From NCBI GenBank assembly GCA_002501135.1, contig DLRQ01000094.1:3001-35014 (forward strand): a stretch of 32,014 nt of DNA, written 5' to 3'. The position numbers were made by a program, and so were the translations under genes. The notes under the pieces were generated by a model. The model did not search any database. It was not told the DNA's origin and saw only the letters and a list, made by a program, of their open reading frames with translations. This DNA is from Candidatus Neomicrothrix sp. UBA7884. GTDB lineage: Bacteria > Actinomycetota > Acidimicrobiia > Acidimicrobiales > MedAcidi-G1. Position 1 is the stretch's first letter, and each line of letters begins with the position of its first letter. Below are positions 1 to 7,212 of the stretch, in pieces.

Positions 1-1
1 T

Positions 2-655
2 GAGCGGGCTGAGATCGCCGACATCGAGTTCGACAAGTCGACCAGCCTGGCCTTCGAAAAGGAGATGCTCGGTCTGTACGTGTCTGACCATCCGCTACGC
101 GGCTACGAAGGTGCTCTCCGACGGCGAACCGACACGAGCATTGCTGAACTCCGTGAGGCCGAGGACGGCATGTTCCGCACGGTCGGCGGGGTGGTCACGA
201 ACCTGAACAAGAAGTGGACCCGTCGCGGCGACCTGATGGCGGTATTTGATCTTGAGGACCTTGAGGGTTCGATCGAGGTGATGGTGTTCCCGAAGACCAT
301 GACGGAACACGGGCACAAGCTGGCTGACGACGCCGTGGTCCTGTTGAAGGGGCGGCTCGACACCAGGGAGGATTCCCCGAAGCTGATCTGTATGGAGATC
401 GAGGTGTTTGACACCTCGAGTATCCGGGTCTCAAAGCCGGTGCGAATCAAGCTTCCGCTCGAACAGGTCAGCGAGGACGCGATCGACGAGTTGAAGACCT
501 TGCTGGGCTCCCATCCCGGCGATTCCGAGGTGTTCCTGCACCTCGGCGACAGGCACGTGCTAAGCCTTCCCGCAGATTTCAACGTAGATCCGGCGGGCGG
601 TCTCGTCGCCGAGATCAGGGTGTTGCTGGGGGCAGAATCGGTCCTGACCGGCTGA
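2..655 (+). CDS. dnaE: DNA polymerase III alpha subunit, C-terminal part (5' end outside window)
   Basis: This is the last 217 residues of the replicative polymerase catalytic subunit. The reading frame is open from base 2, so the gene begins upstream of the window. The motif EMLGLYVSDHPL near the start is typical of DnaE just before its OB-fold. The OB nucleic-acid-binding domain follows at roughly residues 55-135 of the visible part (FRTVGGVVTNLNKKW to LICMEIEVF), and the remaining C-terminal tail carries no catalytic residues. The polymerase active site is in the missing part. A strong hairpin lies about 100 bases after the stop. The assignment to the DnaE family is secure. Whether it is DnaE1 or a DnaE2 (ImuC-type) paralogue cannot be proved from the tail, but its position upstream of his, trp and polA fits the replicative copy. 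Confidence 0.93.
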   Translation, partial: ERAEIADIEFDKSTSLAFEKEMLGLYVSDHPLRGYEGALRRRTDTSIAELREAEDGMFRTVGGVVTNLNKKWTRRGDLMAVFDLEDLEGSIEVMVFPKTMTEHGHKLADDAVVLLKGRLDTREDSPKLICMEIEVFDTSSIRVSKPVRIKLPLEQVSEDAIDELKTLLGSHPGDSEVFLHLGDRHVLSLPADFNVDPAGGLVAEIRVLLGAESVLTG

Positions 656-727
656 AAAGCGTGTTGCCAGGAACAACAGGGTTGGGATAGCGCCAGTGCT
701 CCGGCAGGATGGAGGGGCGTTCGGCTT

Positions 728-749
728 GCGGATTCGGCCGAATGTCCGC
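728..749. repeat. Imperfect inverted repeat between dnaE and the next gene
   Basis: The 12-base palindrome ATTCGGCCGAAT (732-743) lies inside a wider inverted repeat (GCGGA ... TCCGC). It sits just before the 755-776 hairpin. It could be part of the termination structure or an operator for the downstream gene. Only the symmetry is seen; no function can be assigned. Confidence 0.3.
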
Positions 750-754
750 TGTAA

Positions 755-776
755 TTGCCCGGCGCAGGCCGGGCAA
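755..776 (+). terminator. Strong hairpin after dnaE
   Basis: A perfect 9-bp stem (TTGCCCGGC / GCCGGGCAA) closes a 4-base GCAG loop. It lies about 100 bases after the dnaE stop and 42 bases before the next start. There is no T-tract, which is common for terminator hairpins in high-GC actinobacteria. Termination is inferred from position and stability. Confidence 0.55.
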
Positions 777-818
777 GACGGTCGGTAGGACAATCAGCTA
801 GCGAGGGGCCGGGAGTCG

Positions 819-1487
819 ATGGCAATCGAGGTTGAGACCAAGGATTGCACGATGCTCGGCGATGCCGAGATCGAGGAGATGGCCGATCTCTCGGCTGCCG
901 GACCGAACTCGTTCGGAATCGGCCTGATCTCAAAGCAGACTGAGGAATGGGTTCTGGTGACCACCGCCCGCGAGGGTGGGCACCTGAAGGGCTTCGCCTT
1001 CTGCACGCTTGAGCGCATCGGTGGCACCCCGAGCGTGATTATCGGGCTGGCCTCGATTCGCCGGACCAGCAAGCGCGACACGGTTCTGCGTGCGGTGATG
1101 GCCGAGCAGCTGAGAAGGGCGGCTCTGGCCTTCCCCGACGAGGATGTGGTCGTTGGCGCCCGCTTCAACGATCCTTCAGGCTTTGAGGCCTACCGCACGC
1201 TCGTCGACGTCGTGCCCCGTCCCGGCCACAAGGCTGCAGGCGAGGAACGTGCATGGGGGCGGCGCTTCGTGAAGAGATTCGGAATGTCGTCGTTGTCCTA
1301 CAACGAGCGCACCTTTCTGGCCCCCGGCTGCGACGGCCAACCATGCGTGTTCGACCATGCCAGCCTCACGCCGGAGAAGATCGATCCCGATGTGGCCGAC
1401 TACTTCGGTGGTCTCGACCATAAGCGTGGCGATGTCCTGGTGGCCTGCGGTTGGGCGATGGCTGAAAGCCTCGAGAAACTCCTCTGA
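819..1487 (+). CDS. Uncharacterised protein, possible GNAT-like fold
   Basis: A 222-residue soluble protein that I do not recognise. Residues about 45-125 read like a GNAT acetyltransferase core: a strand (GHLKGFAFCTLERI), a second strand (SVIIGLASIRR), a helix rich in Arg and Leu (RDTVLRAVMAEQLRRA), then VVVGARFNDPSGFEAYRTL, which resembles the late GNAT segment with an Asn followed by an aromatic residue. The C-terminal third has a Cys-containing segment (APGCDGQPCVF). There is no signal peptide or membrane segment. The ATG is preceded by GGGAG, a plausible ribosome binding site. The next gene starts 26 bases after the stop, so the two may be co-transcribed. That the gene is real is well supported by length and context; the fold is a guess. 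Confidence 0.7.
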   Translation: MAIEVETKDCTMLGDAEIEEMADLSAAGPNSFGIGLISKQTEEWVLVTTAREGGHLKGFAFCTLERIGGTPSVIIGLASIRRTSKRDTVLRAVMAEQLRRAALAFPDEDVVVGARFNDPSGFEAYRTLVDVVPRPGHKAAGEERAWGRRFVKRFGMSSLSYNERTFLAPGCDGQPCVFDHASLTPEKIDPDVADYFGGLDHKRGDVLVACGWAMAESLEKLL

Positions 1488-1513
1488 GCAGGCCTCCCAG
1501 GGCGGTCGGCGGC

Positions 1514-2119
1514 GTGTCGGTCAATGAGGCTCTGGCGGCCAGAAGAACCTGTCGTTCCTTCACCCGGGAGCCGCTGGGTGGTGGCGTCCTGGACCGCTTG
1601 TTGGATCGGGCCCGTCGTACTCCGACTGCTGGCAATTGTCAGGGAGTCGAGTTCCTTGTTCTCGAAGGGCCCGACGAGGTTGCGGCGTTTTGGGACACGA
1701 GCCTTCCGTCGGAGAAACGATCAGGGTTTCCGTGGCCTGGGTTGTTGTTGGCTCCGGCTATCGTCATCCCGTTCGGCCTGCCCGAGGTATACCTCGAGAG
1801 GTATGGCGAGGAGGACAAGGTGGCCAGCGGTCTGGGTGCCGACGCTGCCGACTGGCCAGTTCCGTACTGGCTGACCGATGCGGCATTTGTTGCAATGGCT
1901 CTCCAGTTGCTGGTTGTCGAAGAGAACCTCGGTTGTTGCTTCTTTGGCCTGTTCGGCAACGAGGGTGTAGTTCGCCGGAGATTTGACGTGCCGGAGAGCG
2001 CCCGCTCACCCGGCGCCCTCGCGATTGGCCATCCGGACCACGAACACCTACGACCGAGCACCTCTGCGTCCCGGCCTAGAAGGCCGACTGCCTCTGTCGT
2101 GCATAACGGTCGCTGGTAG
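1514..2119 (+). CDS. Nitroreductase-family flavoprotein
   Basis: A 201-residue member of the FMN-dependent nitroreductase family, soluble and usually dimeric, using NAD(P)H to reduce a substrate that cannot be told from sequence. The N-terminus SVNEALAARRTCRSFTREPL carries the usual Arg-Ser FMN-phosphate-binding signature, followed by ARRTPTAGNCQG, the segment that contacts the flavin. The middle part (WLTDAAFVAMALQLLVVEE) is the family's dimer-interface helix, and the ending (RRPTASVVHNGRW) is a common C-terminal pattern in actinobacterial members. The start is a GTG 26 bases after the preceding stop. Family membership is secure; the physiological role is unknown. Confidence 0.85.
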   Translation: MSVNEALAARRTCRSFTREPLGGGVLDRLLDRARRTPTAGNCQGVEFLVLEGPDEVAAFWDTSLPSEKRSGFPWPGLLLAPAIVIPFGLPEVYLERYGEEDKVASGLGADAADWPVPYWLTDAAFVAMALQLLVVEENLGCCFFGLFGNEGVVRRRFDVPESARSPGALAIGHPDHEHLRPSTSASRPRRPTASVVHNGRW

Positions 2120-2201
2120 TCCCGACTCTGGCCTGATCGGGTGTCACGGTTAGGGTTTCGCCGAATCCTTCAGAGCCCCGAATGTCCGACACGGAGTAGC
2201 A

Positions 2202-2603
2202 ATGGCCACTACCCAGCAGGTGCCGATTGTCAACTATCTAAGGGTCGGTGCCCGCCCGTACCTGCGGGCTCAGGAGTGTGTCGGCTGTGGGGCCCGCTAT
2301 TTCGACCGGCGCAACGCATGTGCGAAGTGTGGACAGGCCGAGTTCGTAAACGCGCGGGTTTCAAACCACGGTGTGCTCCGATCTTTCAGCATCGTCCACA
2401 GGGCGGCACCGGGCATACCCGTTCCGTATGTGTCGGCACTTGTCGAGACAGATGACGGAACCACCGTGCGCTCCAACCTGGTTGACTGCCCGGCAGACCC
2501 TGGACACGTGACCCTCGGCATGAAGGTACGCCTGGCCACGTACGTGTCGGGCACTGACGACGCCGGAACCGAGTGCGTGGCCTTCGGGTACCGGCCGACC
2601 TGA
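2202..2603 (+). CDS. DUF35 zinc-ribbon/OB-fold acyl-CoA-associated protein
   Basis: A 133-residue protein with an N-terminal rubredoxin-like zinc ribbon (CVGCG at about residues 26-30 and CAKCG about 14 residues later) followed by an OB-fold (VLRSFSIVHRAAPGI onward). This is the DUF35/ChsH2-C-like family. Members typically form a complex with the adjacent thiolase or act as an acyl-CoA-binding partner in lipid or sterol side-chain metabolism. Here it lies 37 bases upstream of a thiolase gene on the same strand, the standard pairing. The ATG is preceded by a CGGAG ribosome binding site. In M. tuberculosis a similar pair (Rv1628c/Rv1627c) lies between pdtaR and polA. Family assignment is firm; the substrate is unknown. 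Confidence 0.88.
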   Translation: MATTQQVPIVNYLRVGARPYLRAQECVGCGARYFDRRNACAKCGQAEFVNARVSNHGVLRSFSIVHRAAPGIPVPYVSALVETDDGTTVRSNLVDCPADPGHVTLGMKVRLATYVSGTDDAGTECVAFGYRPT

Positions 2604-2640
2604 ACCCAAACCCCTAAGCCCTCTGTGAAAGGACGATTCC

Positions 2641-3840
2641 ATGTCAGGTGACTCAGTCTGGGTGCTAGGTACCAGCATGACCAGGTTCGGGCGTTACCCC
2701 GATCTGGATGCGGTTGATCTTGCTGCGAAGGTCTGCCTCGAGGCGTTCGCTGATGGCGAGGTGACGGTCCATGACATGGACGTGATGGCCGCCGGGACCC
2801 TCTTCCAGGCCAGCACCAGCATGGGTCAGCGGATCCAGAAGCAGATTGGTCAGACCGGTATACCGGTCTTCAACGTCACCAACGCGTGCGCCACCGGTGC
2901 TACGGCCATACGGACCGTCTACCTGTCGATCAAGGCTGGTGAGGCTTCGATGGGCCTGGCTGTCGGGGTGGAGCAGATGGGCAAGATGGGCCTGCTGGCA
3001 GGTGGTTCGAAGGAGGAGGCCAACGTCTACGAGGCCTCCGGTCGCTACGGTGCGGTTACCTCCATTGACGGTGTCCTGGGCACAGCGACCATGCCGGGTG
3101 TGTTCGCCCAGGCGGGTATGGCCTACGCCTATGAGAACGATGGTGTCGGCTTTGAGCAGTTCGCCAAGGTTGCCTACAAGAACCATCTCCATTCCACATT
3201 GAACCCTCTGGCCCAGTACCAGAAGGAGTTCTCGCTCGAGGAAATCATGGGTTCACCGGTGCAGAGCTATCCAAACACCCTGCTGATGTGTTGCCCGACC
3301 GGCGACGGCGCAGCTGCGGCCGTCCTCGTTTCAGAGGAGCGTCTGCGTTCGATGCCGAAGCGTGTCCAGAAGAGGGCGGTAAAGATCGCCGCATCCGTGC
3401 TCACATCGGACCCCTGGGTGGAGAGCGGTCAGGTCCAGCCTGACGTGAACACGCTCACCCGCAACGCCGCCAGCCGGGCCTACGAGAAGGCCGGTATCGG
3501 TCCCGAGGACCTGGACCTTGTGGAGCTGCATGATTGCTTCGCCACGGCCGAGCTCATCCACTACGACAACCTGGGCCTCTGCGAGCGGGGTGGTGCAGGC
3601 GACTTCATCGACTCAGGGGCGCCGTTCCGCGACGGCACCACGCCGGTGAACGTGTCCGGAGGTCTGATCTCCAAGGGGCACCCGATCGGCGCCACAGGGG
3701 TGGCCAACGTGTTCGAGGTGACGACCCACCTGCGTGGTGAGGCCGGTGACCGCCAGATCGAGGGTGCCCGGGTGGGCCTCGCGCATGTGATCGGCCTGGG
3801 TTCGTCCTGCGGGGTCCACATCCTAGAGAAGGCGTCGTAA
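2641..3840 (+). CDS. SCP-x type thiolase / lipid-transfer thiolase
   Basis: A 399-residue thiolase-superfamily enzyme. The nucleophilic cysteine is Cys83 in NVTNACATGA. The second active-site region is VELHDCFATAELI, and the C-terminal motif is GGLISKGHPIGATG with its catalytic His, followed by the Cys-containing GLGSSCGVHIL. This pattern fits the SCP-x/nonspecific lipid-transfer thiolases rather than the biosynthetic acetoacetyl-CoA thiolases, which have a CxG motif at the C-terminus. The likely reaction is thiolytic cleavage, or reverse condensation, of a 3-ketoacyl-CoA, probably of a branched or sterol-like acyl chain. The gene follows the DUF35 partner, and AAGGACG precedes the ATG. A hairpin candidate follows the stop. 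The specific substrate is inferred only at family level. Confidence 0.9.
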   Translation: MSGDSVWVLGTSMTRFGRYPDLDAVDLAAKVCLEAFADGEVTVHDMDVMAAGTLFQASTSMGQRIQKQIGQTGIPVFNVTNACATGATAIRTVYLSIKAGEASMGLAVGVEQMGKMGLLAGGSKEEANVYEASGRYGAVTSIDGVLGTATMPGVFAQAGMAYAYENDGVGFEQFAKVAYKNHLHSTLNPLAQYQKEFSLEEIMGSPVQSYPNTLLMCCPTGDGAAAAVLVSEERLRSMPKRVQKRAVKIAASVLTSDPWVESGQVQPDVNTLTRNAASRAYEKAGIGPEDLDLVELHDCFATAELIHYDNLGLCERGGAGDFIDSGAPFRDGTTPVNVSGGLISKGHPIGATGVANVFEVTTHLRGEAGDRQIEGARVGLAHVIGLGSSCGVHILEKAS

Positions 3841-3850
3841 CCGCAGAAAC

Positions 3851-3878
3851 GCTTGAAGTCGGCACCGCCCATTCAAGC
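3851..3878 (+). terminator. Candidate terminator hairpin after the thiolase gene
   Basis: GCTTGAA (3851-3857) pairs with TTCAAGC (3872-3878), and inside the loop GGC can pair with GCC. The hairpin starts 11 bases after the thiolase stop. There is no clear T-run, so termination is inferred from position. Confidence 0.4.
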
Positions 3879-3907
3879 CTGTTAGGGGCGCCGTGTCAGT
3901 TCAATCG

Positions 3908-4091
3908 TCAGGCCCTTCCGGTTCTGCCCGCCCGGCTCAGCCGCTCAGCGGTTGCTGAAGAAGTCACTGAGAACGGCCTGTCGAGTTCTGCGGCAGCGGT
4001 GAAAGCCTTTGAGCCCCACGGAAACCAGTCCACGGGGTTGTCAGCATGTTGACGCAGGTAGGGGCTGGTCTCCCCGGCGAGGCGGTTCACA
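3908..4091 (-). pseudogene. Truncated remnant of a DUF255 (YyaL/SPATA20-like) thioredoxin-domain gene
   Basis: Read on the minus strand from a GTG at 4091, the frame gives NRLAGETSPYLRQHADNPVD followed by WFPWGSKAFTAAAELDRPF. This is the highly conserved N-terminus of the DUF255 thioredoxin-domain family, normally about 600-700 residues long. In intact members the next residues are an IGYS.CHWCHVM segment holding the thioredoxin-like CxxC. Here similarity stops after DRPF, the frame continues into unrelated sequence and ends at a stop after about 60 codons. The CxxC and all downstream domains are absent, and the thiolase gene begins shortly beyond. This is therefore a decayed gene start, once divergent from menA. 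The frame stays open further upstream to 4183, but that part shows no family similarity. Confidence 0.75.
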
Positions 4092-4146
4092 GGGCGCTGA
4101 CCATACCGGTCAGGCGGCGGGGGATCGGCCGTGGCCCCTTCGCTGG

Positions 4147-4152
4147 CAGACT
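4147..4152 (+). promoter_or_regulatory. Possible -10 element of a leaderless menA transcript
   Basis: CAGACT lies exactly six bases before the menA ATG, the same spacing as the TAGNNT hexamers at hisD, hisI, trpC, trpF and polA. The first base is C instead of T, so this is a weaker match. No convincing -35 box is visible. Confidence 0.35.
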
Positions 4153-4158
4153 GGGACC

Positions 4159-5022
4159 ATGCAGCGCTGGATACTCGGGGCACGGCCCCGGACCCTTCCC
4201 GCTGCGATCGTTCCGGTAGCCGTAGGCACCGCGGTCGCAGCCGGCTCGGGGGTTATCTGGTGGCGGGCCCTGCTGGCGCTCATCGTGGCCCTGGCACTAC
4301 AGGTGGGAACCAACTACTCGAACGATCTCGCAGACGGGGTCCGCGGAACCGACGGCCCCGACCGGACCGGGCCACGAAGGCTCGTCGGCTCGGGTATGGC
4401 CTCACCCGCAGAGGTCAGGCTGGCTGCCGGAGCCTCTTTCGCCGTGGCAGCTATCGCCGGCCTGGTTTTAGCGGTTGTGGTCACCCCATGGCTGCTCCTG
4501 GTGGGTGCAGCATCGATTGCTGCCGGCTGGCTCTACACCGGCGGACCCAGGCCCTACGGCTACATGGGCCTCGGCGAGGCGTTCGTATTCGTCTTCTTCG
4601 GCCTTGTCGCCACTGTCGGAAGCGCCTACGTCCACGCCCGGGAGATCACGGGCCTTGCCGTGCTGGCCGGCTCAGCGGTCGGGCTGCTGGCGTGTGCTCT
4701 GCTGGTGGTCAACAACCTGCGCGACATCCCGACAGATCGGGTCGCTGGCAAACGAACGCTTGCGGTCAGAATGGGCGAGAGGCCCACAAGAATTCTCTAC
4801 GTGGTGCTTGTGGACGCCGGGCTGGTGCTGGGATCCCTGTGTGCCCTCCAGCGCCCTCTGTCCCTGCTGGTCATGGGGGGTGGCCTCACAGCGGGACCTG
4901 CCATCGGGTCCGTCCTCAGAGGCGCCGCCGGAAAAGATCTGGTTCCCGTGCTGGGCAGGACCGCCCATACGCAGGTGGTGGCAGGCGCCCTCCTGACGCT
5001 GGGCCTGGCATTTCCAGTCTGA
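4159..5022 (+). CDS. menA: 1,4-dihydroxy-2-naphthoate polyprenyltransferase (MenA)
   Basis: A 287-residue UbiA-superfamily membrane prenyltransferase. It attaches the polyprenyl chain to 1,4-dihydroxy-2-naphthoate, giving demethylmenaquinone. The first Asp-rich motif is NYSNDLADGVRGTD, and the second is NNLRDIPTDRVAGKRTLAV; both match the MenA signature and bind the Mg-diphosphate of the prenyl donor. Between and after them are about eight hydrophobic membrane segments. The frame is open upstream to 4009, but the ATG at 4159 begins the conserved MQRWILGARPRTLPAAIVPV and gives the normal family length. It converges with menG, which performs the next step, with only nine bases between the stops. 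Confidence 0.93.
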   Translation: MQRWILGARPRTLPAAIVPVAVGTAVAAGSGVIWWRALLALIVALALQVGTNYSNDLADGVRGTDGPDRTGPRRLVGSGMASPAEVRLAAGASFAVAAIAGLVLAVVVTPWLLLVGAASIAAGWLYTGGPRPYGYMGLGEAFVFVFFGLVATVGSAYVHAREITGLAVLAGSAVGLLACALLVVNNLRDIPTDRVAGKRTLAVRMGERPTRILYVVLVDAGLVLGSLCALQRPLSLLVMGGGLTAGPAIGSVLRGAAGKDLVPVLGRTAHTQVVAGALLTLGLAFPV

Positions 5023-5031
5023 TCTGAAGCC

Positions 5032-5751
5032 TCAGGAACGGGTGGCTGTAATCAACTGGGCGATCCCACCTGACAGGCGCACCTTGTCGACATCGTCGAA
5101 CCCGGCCGCAGAAATCATGGCAAGCAACTCAGGCTCGGGCGGAAGGTAGGCCACCGACCGAGGCAGGTAGCGATAGGCATCCCTGTCCGAGAAGAGGCCA
5201 CCGACCAGGGGAACAACCTTCCCGAAGTAGAGACCGTGGCCGGCCCTTAGAACCGGACTGCTGGGATGGTCAACCTCGAGTAGGGCCATGCGGCCTCCCT
5301 GCCTTAGAAGTCGGGCAGCCTCAGAGAGGAACGGTTCGAGGGCGGTGAAGTTCCGGAGGGCGAAGCCACAGGAGAGGCCGTCGATGGATCCGGACCTTGC
5401 GGGTTGGAGGAGGGCATCGGCATGCACCAGGGGAGCGTCGGTCCGGGCAGCGGAGAGCATTCCCAGGGACATGTCGAGGCCGATGGCGCGGTGGCCGGAC
5501 CGCTGAAGGTCCCTGCAGAGGTCTCCTGTGCCGCAGGCGACGTCCATGACAGTGGAACCGCCCGGAAGGTGGAGGGCTGCCACAGTCCGCCTACGCCAGG
5601 TGACATCCAGGCGAAACGTCATGATCCTGTTCACCAGGTCGTAGCGGGGGGCGATGCTGTCGAACATGCGCCGCACCTCAACAGACTTGGCATCTCCCCT
5701 GGGGAGCGGAGGGCCCTGACCTCCGGAAGCGGGGTCGGCGGATCCCGACAT
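5032..5751 (-). CDS. menG: Demethylmenaquinone methyltransferase (MenG/UbiE)
   Basis: A 239-residue SAM-dependent methyltransferase that converts demethylmenaquinone to menaquinone. The family signature MFDSIAPRYDLVNRIMTFRL is near the N-terminus. The SAM-binding motif I is VMDVACGTGDLC, followed by GLDMSLGMLSAAR, and then the DGLSCGFALRNF segment typical of UbiE/MenG. Only two bases separate its ATG from the stop of the upstream membrane-protein gene, and it ends nine bases from menA, so the two menaquinone genes lie tail to tail. MenG is preferred over UbiE because of the menA neighbour and the actinobacterial context. Confidence 0.93.
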   Translation of the reverse strand: MSGSADPASGGQGPPLPRGDAKSVEVRRMFDSIAPRYDLVNRIMTFRLDVTWRRRTVAALHLPGGSTVMDVACGTGDLCRDLQRSGHRAIGLDMSLGMLSAARTDAPLVHADALLQPARSGSIDGLSCGFALRNFTALEPFLSEAARLLRQGGRMALLEVDHPSSPVLRAGHGLYFGKVVPLVGGLFSDRDAYRYLPRSVAYLPPEPELLAMISAAGFDDVDKVRLSGGIAQLITATRS

Positions 5752-5753
5752 GG

Positions 5754-6095
5754 TCAGGAGAACCAGACCCGCTGATACTCCCTGCTGATGGGGTGGACGA
5801 GCAGGGCCAGTAGGGCCACCGGGAACACCAGGATCAACAGGACGATCGGGGTGAAACCGTGCGAGACGATTGAGGTAAGCCGAAGCAGAACCGCGAGGGC
5901 AGCGGCTCCTACCCCGAGCCTCCAGCCCCAGCGTTTGTCATTGGCGATCGCGTAGGCGGCCGGGAACATCGCCAACCCGATGAACATCAACTCCGTTCCC
6001 CTGACAAGGTTGAAGAGGCCCTCGATGTAGAGGAGCATGGTTCCGGTGACGAGGGTTTGTGGTTGGTACCGGTTCAACCAGCGGCGTGATTCCAT
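5754..6095 (-). CDS. Small integral membrane protein, unknown function
   Basis: A 113-residue protein with three to four hydrophobic segments (TLVTGTMLLYIEGLFNLV, ELMFIGLAMFPAAYAIA, LGVGAAALAVLLRLTSIV and IVLLILVFPVALLALLV). The chosen ATG at 6095 begins MESRRWLNRYQPQ and lies five bases after the rlmN stop. A longer frame reaching 6149 would overlap rlmN by 50 bases and adds a non-hydrophobic leader. It lies between rlmN and menG and is probably co-transcribed with them. No recognised domain is seen. The Arg/Trp-rich N-terminus suggests a cytoplasmic start. Confidence 0.7.
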   Translation of the reverse strand: MESRRWLNRYQPQTLVTGTMLLYIEGLFNLVRGTELMFIGLAMFPAAYAIANDKRWGWRLGVGAAALAVLLRLTSIVSHGFTPIVLLILVFPVALLALLVHPISREYQRVWFS

Positions 6096-6099
6096 TGGT

Positions 6100-7212
6100 T
6101 CAGTCTGGCAGGTGGGATGACGCTTCACGCCGTGGCGGCCGCAGGTCAACCGAGGTGCGGCTGGCCCTCAACTGGCCGCAGGCAGCGTCGATATCAACGC
6201 CGCGGGTGCGGCGGATGGTTGCGTTGATTCCCCGATTCCCGAGTTCGCCTGCAAACTCCCTGACCCGGAGGTGAGAGGATCCACGGATTGGCCAGCCCGG
6301 TGTGGGGTTCAGCGGGATCAGGTTCACATGCGCCGACAGGGGGCCGGCATAGTCGGCCAACTCGGCGGCGTCCCTGAGGGTGTCGTTCACGTCGTGCATC
6401 AGTGCCCACTCAAAGGAGAGGCGGCGCCCGGTTGTGGTTGCGTGGTGGCTGCAGGCCTCGGCGAGTGCTGTCAGGGGCCATCGACGGTTCACCGGCACCA
6501 GCTCGTCTCGTAGCCGGTCGTTTGCCGCGTGGAGTGACACGGCCAGGTTCACCGGCAGGGTCTCCTCGGCGAGTTTGAGGATCCCTGGTATGAGGCCAAC
6601 GGTGGAAATGGTCAGGTGTCGCGCGGACAGGCCCAGGGCTCCGTGGATTCGTTCAACCGCCGCCCAGGTGCGGTCGTAGTTGGCAAGTGGTTCGCCCATC
6701 CCCATGAAGACCACGTTCGAGACCCTCCTGTCGCCGGCCTCTTGTTGTGCCCTCACAACCTGCTCGACCATCTCTCCAGTTGAGAGATGCCGGTCAAACC
6801 CCATCTGACCTGTGGCACAGAAGCCGCAGGCCATCGCACAGCCGGCTTGGGAGCTGACACAGACGGTTGATCTCTCCTCATAGTGCATCAGCACAGTTTC
6901 AATAAGGGAGCCGTCGGCAAGACGCCAGAGCCACTTGACCGTCTCACCGTTGTCGCTGACTGACCGCTGGTCCAGGTGGAGGGCAGCAGGTAACTGCTCA
7001 GCAAGCTGGCTTCGCAGGGCTGCCGGAAGTGTGGTGATGTCGTCCGGGTCGGCCAGATCGCTGTATAGGCCCTGCCAGAGCTGTTCTGTCCTGTAGGTCG
7101 GCAGGCCTGCAAGAAGGGCATCCAGTTCTGACCGGTCGTGGTCGTAGCGGGAGGTGGAGATGCCCCGTTCGGTCCTGCTGGGTGGGTCAGATGTGGGGAA
7201 GTCGCCGGTCAT
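6100..7212 (-). CDS. rlmN: Dual-specificity 23S rRNA/tRNA adenine-C2 methyltransferase (RlmN)
   Basis: A 370-residue radical-SAM enzyme that methylates C2 of adenosine in 23S rRNA (A2503 in E. coli numbering) and in some tRNAs. The iron-sulfur cluster motif Cys125-X3-Cys129-X2-Cys132 is in SSQAGCAMACGFCATGQMGF. The second essential Cys, which carries the methyl intermediate, is Cys345 in RGVDIDAACGQL. GMGEPLANYD is the usual GGEP-like SAM-binding stretch. The ATG overlaps the mshD stop in an ATGA arrangement, so translation is likely coupled. Length and motifs match the family fully. Confidence 0.95.
   Translation of the reverse strand: MTGDFPTSDPPSRTERGISTSRYDHDRSELDALLAGLPTYRTEQLWQGLYSDLADPDDITTLPAALRSQLAEQLPAALHLDQRSVSDNGETVKWLWRLADGSLIETVLMHYEERSTVCVSSQAGCAMACGFCATGQMGFDRHLSTGEMVEQVVRAQQEAGDRRVSNVVFMGMGEPLANYDRTWAAVERIHGALGLSARHLTISTVGLIPGILKLAEETLPVNLAVSLHAANDRLRDELVPVNRRWPLTALAEACSHHATTTGRRLSFEWALMHDVNDTLRDAAELADYAGPLSAHVNLIPLNPTPGWPIRGSSHLRVREFAGELGNRGINATIRRTRGVDIDAACGQLRASRTSVDLRPPRREASSHLPD

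Noticed and set aside
103..933. 276-codon minus-strand open frame antisense to dnaE
   Set aside because: The translation is Arg/Ser/Pro-rich with no domain, typical of the antisense frame of a high-GC gene.
4009..4158. 50-codon N-terminal extension of MenA
   Set aside because: It is Gly/Arg-rich, overlaps the DUF255 remnant antisense, and is not part of the MenA family; the ATG at 4159 gives the normal length.
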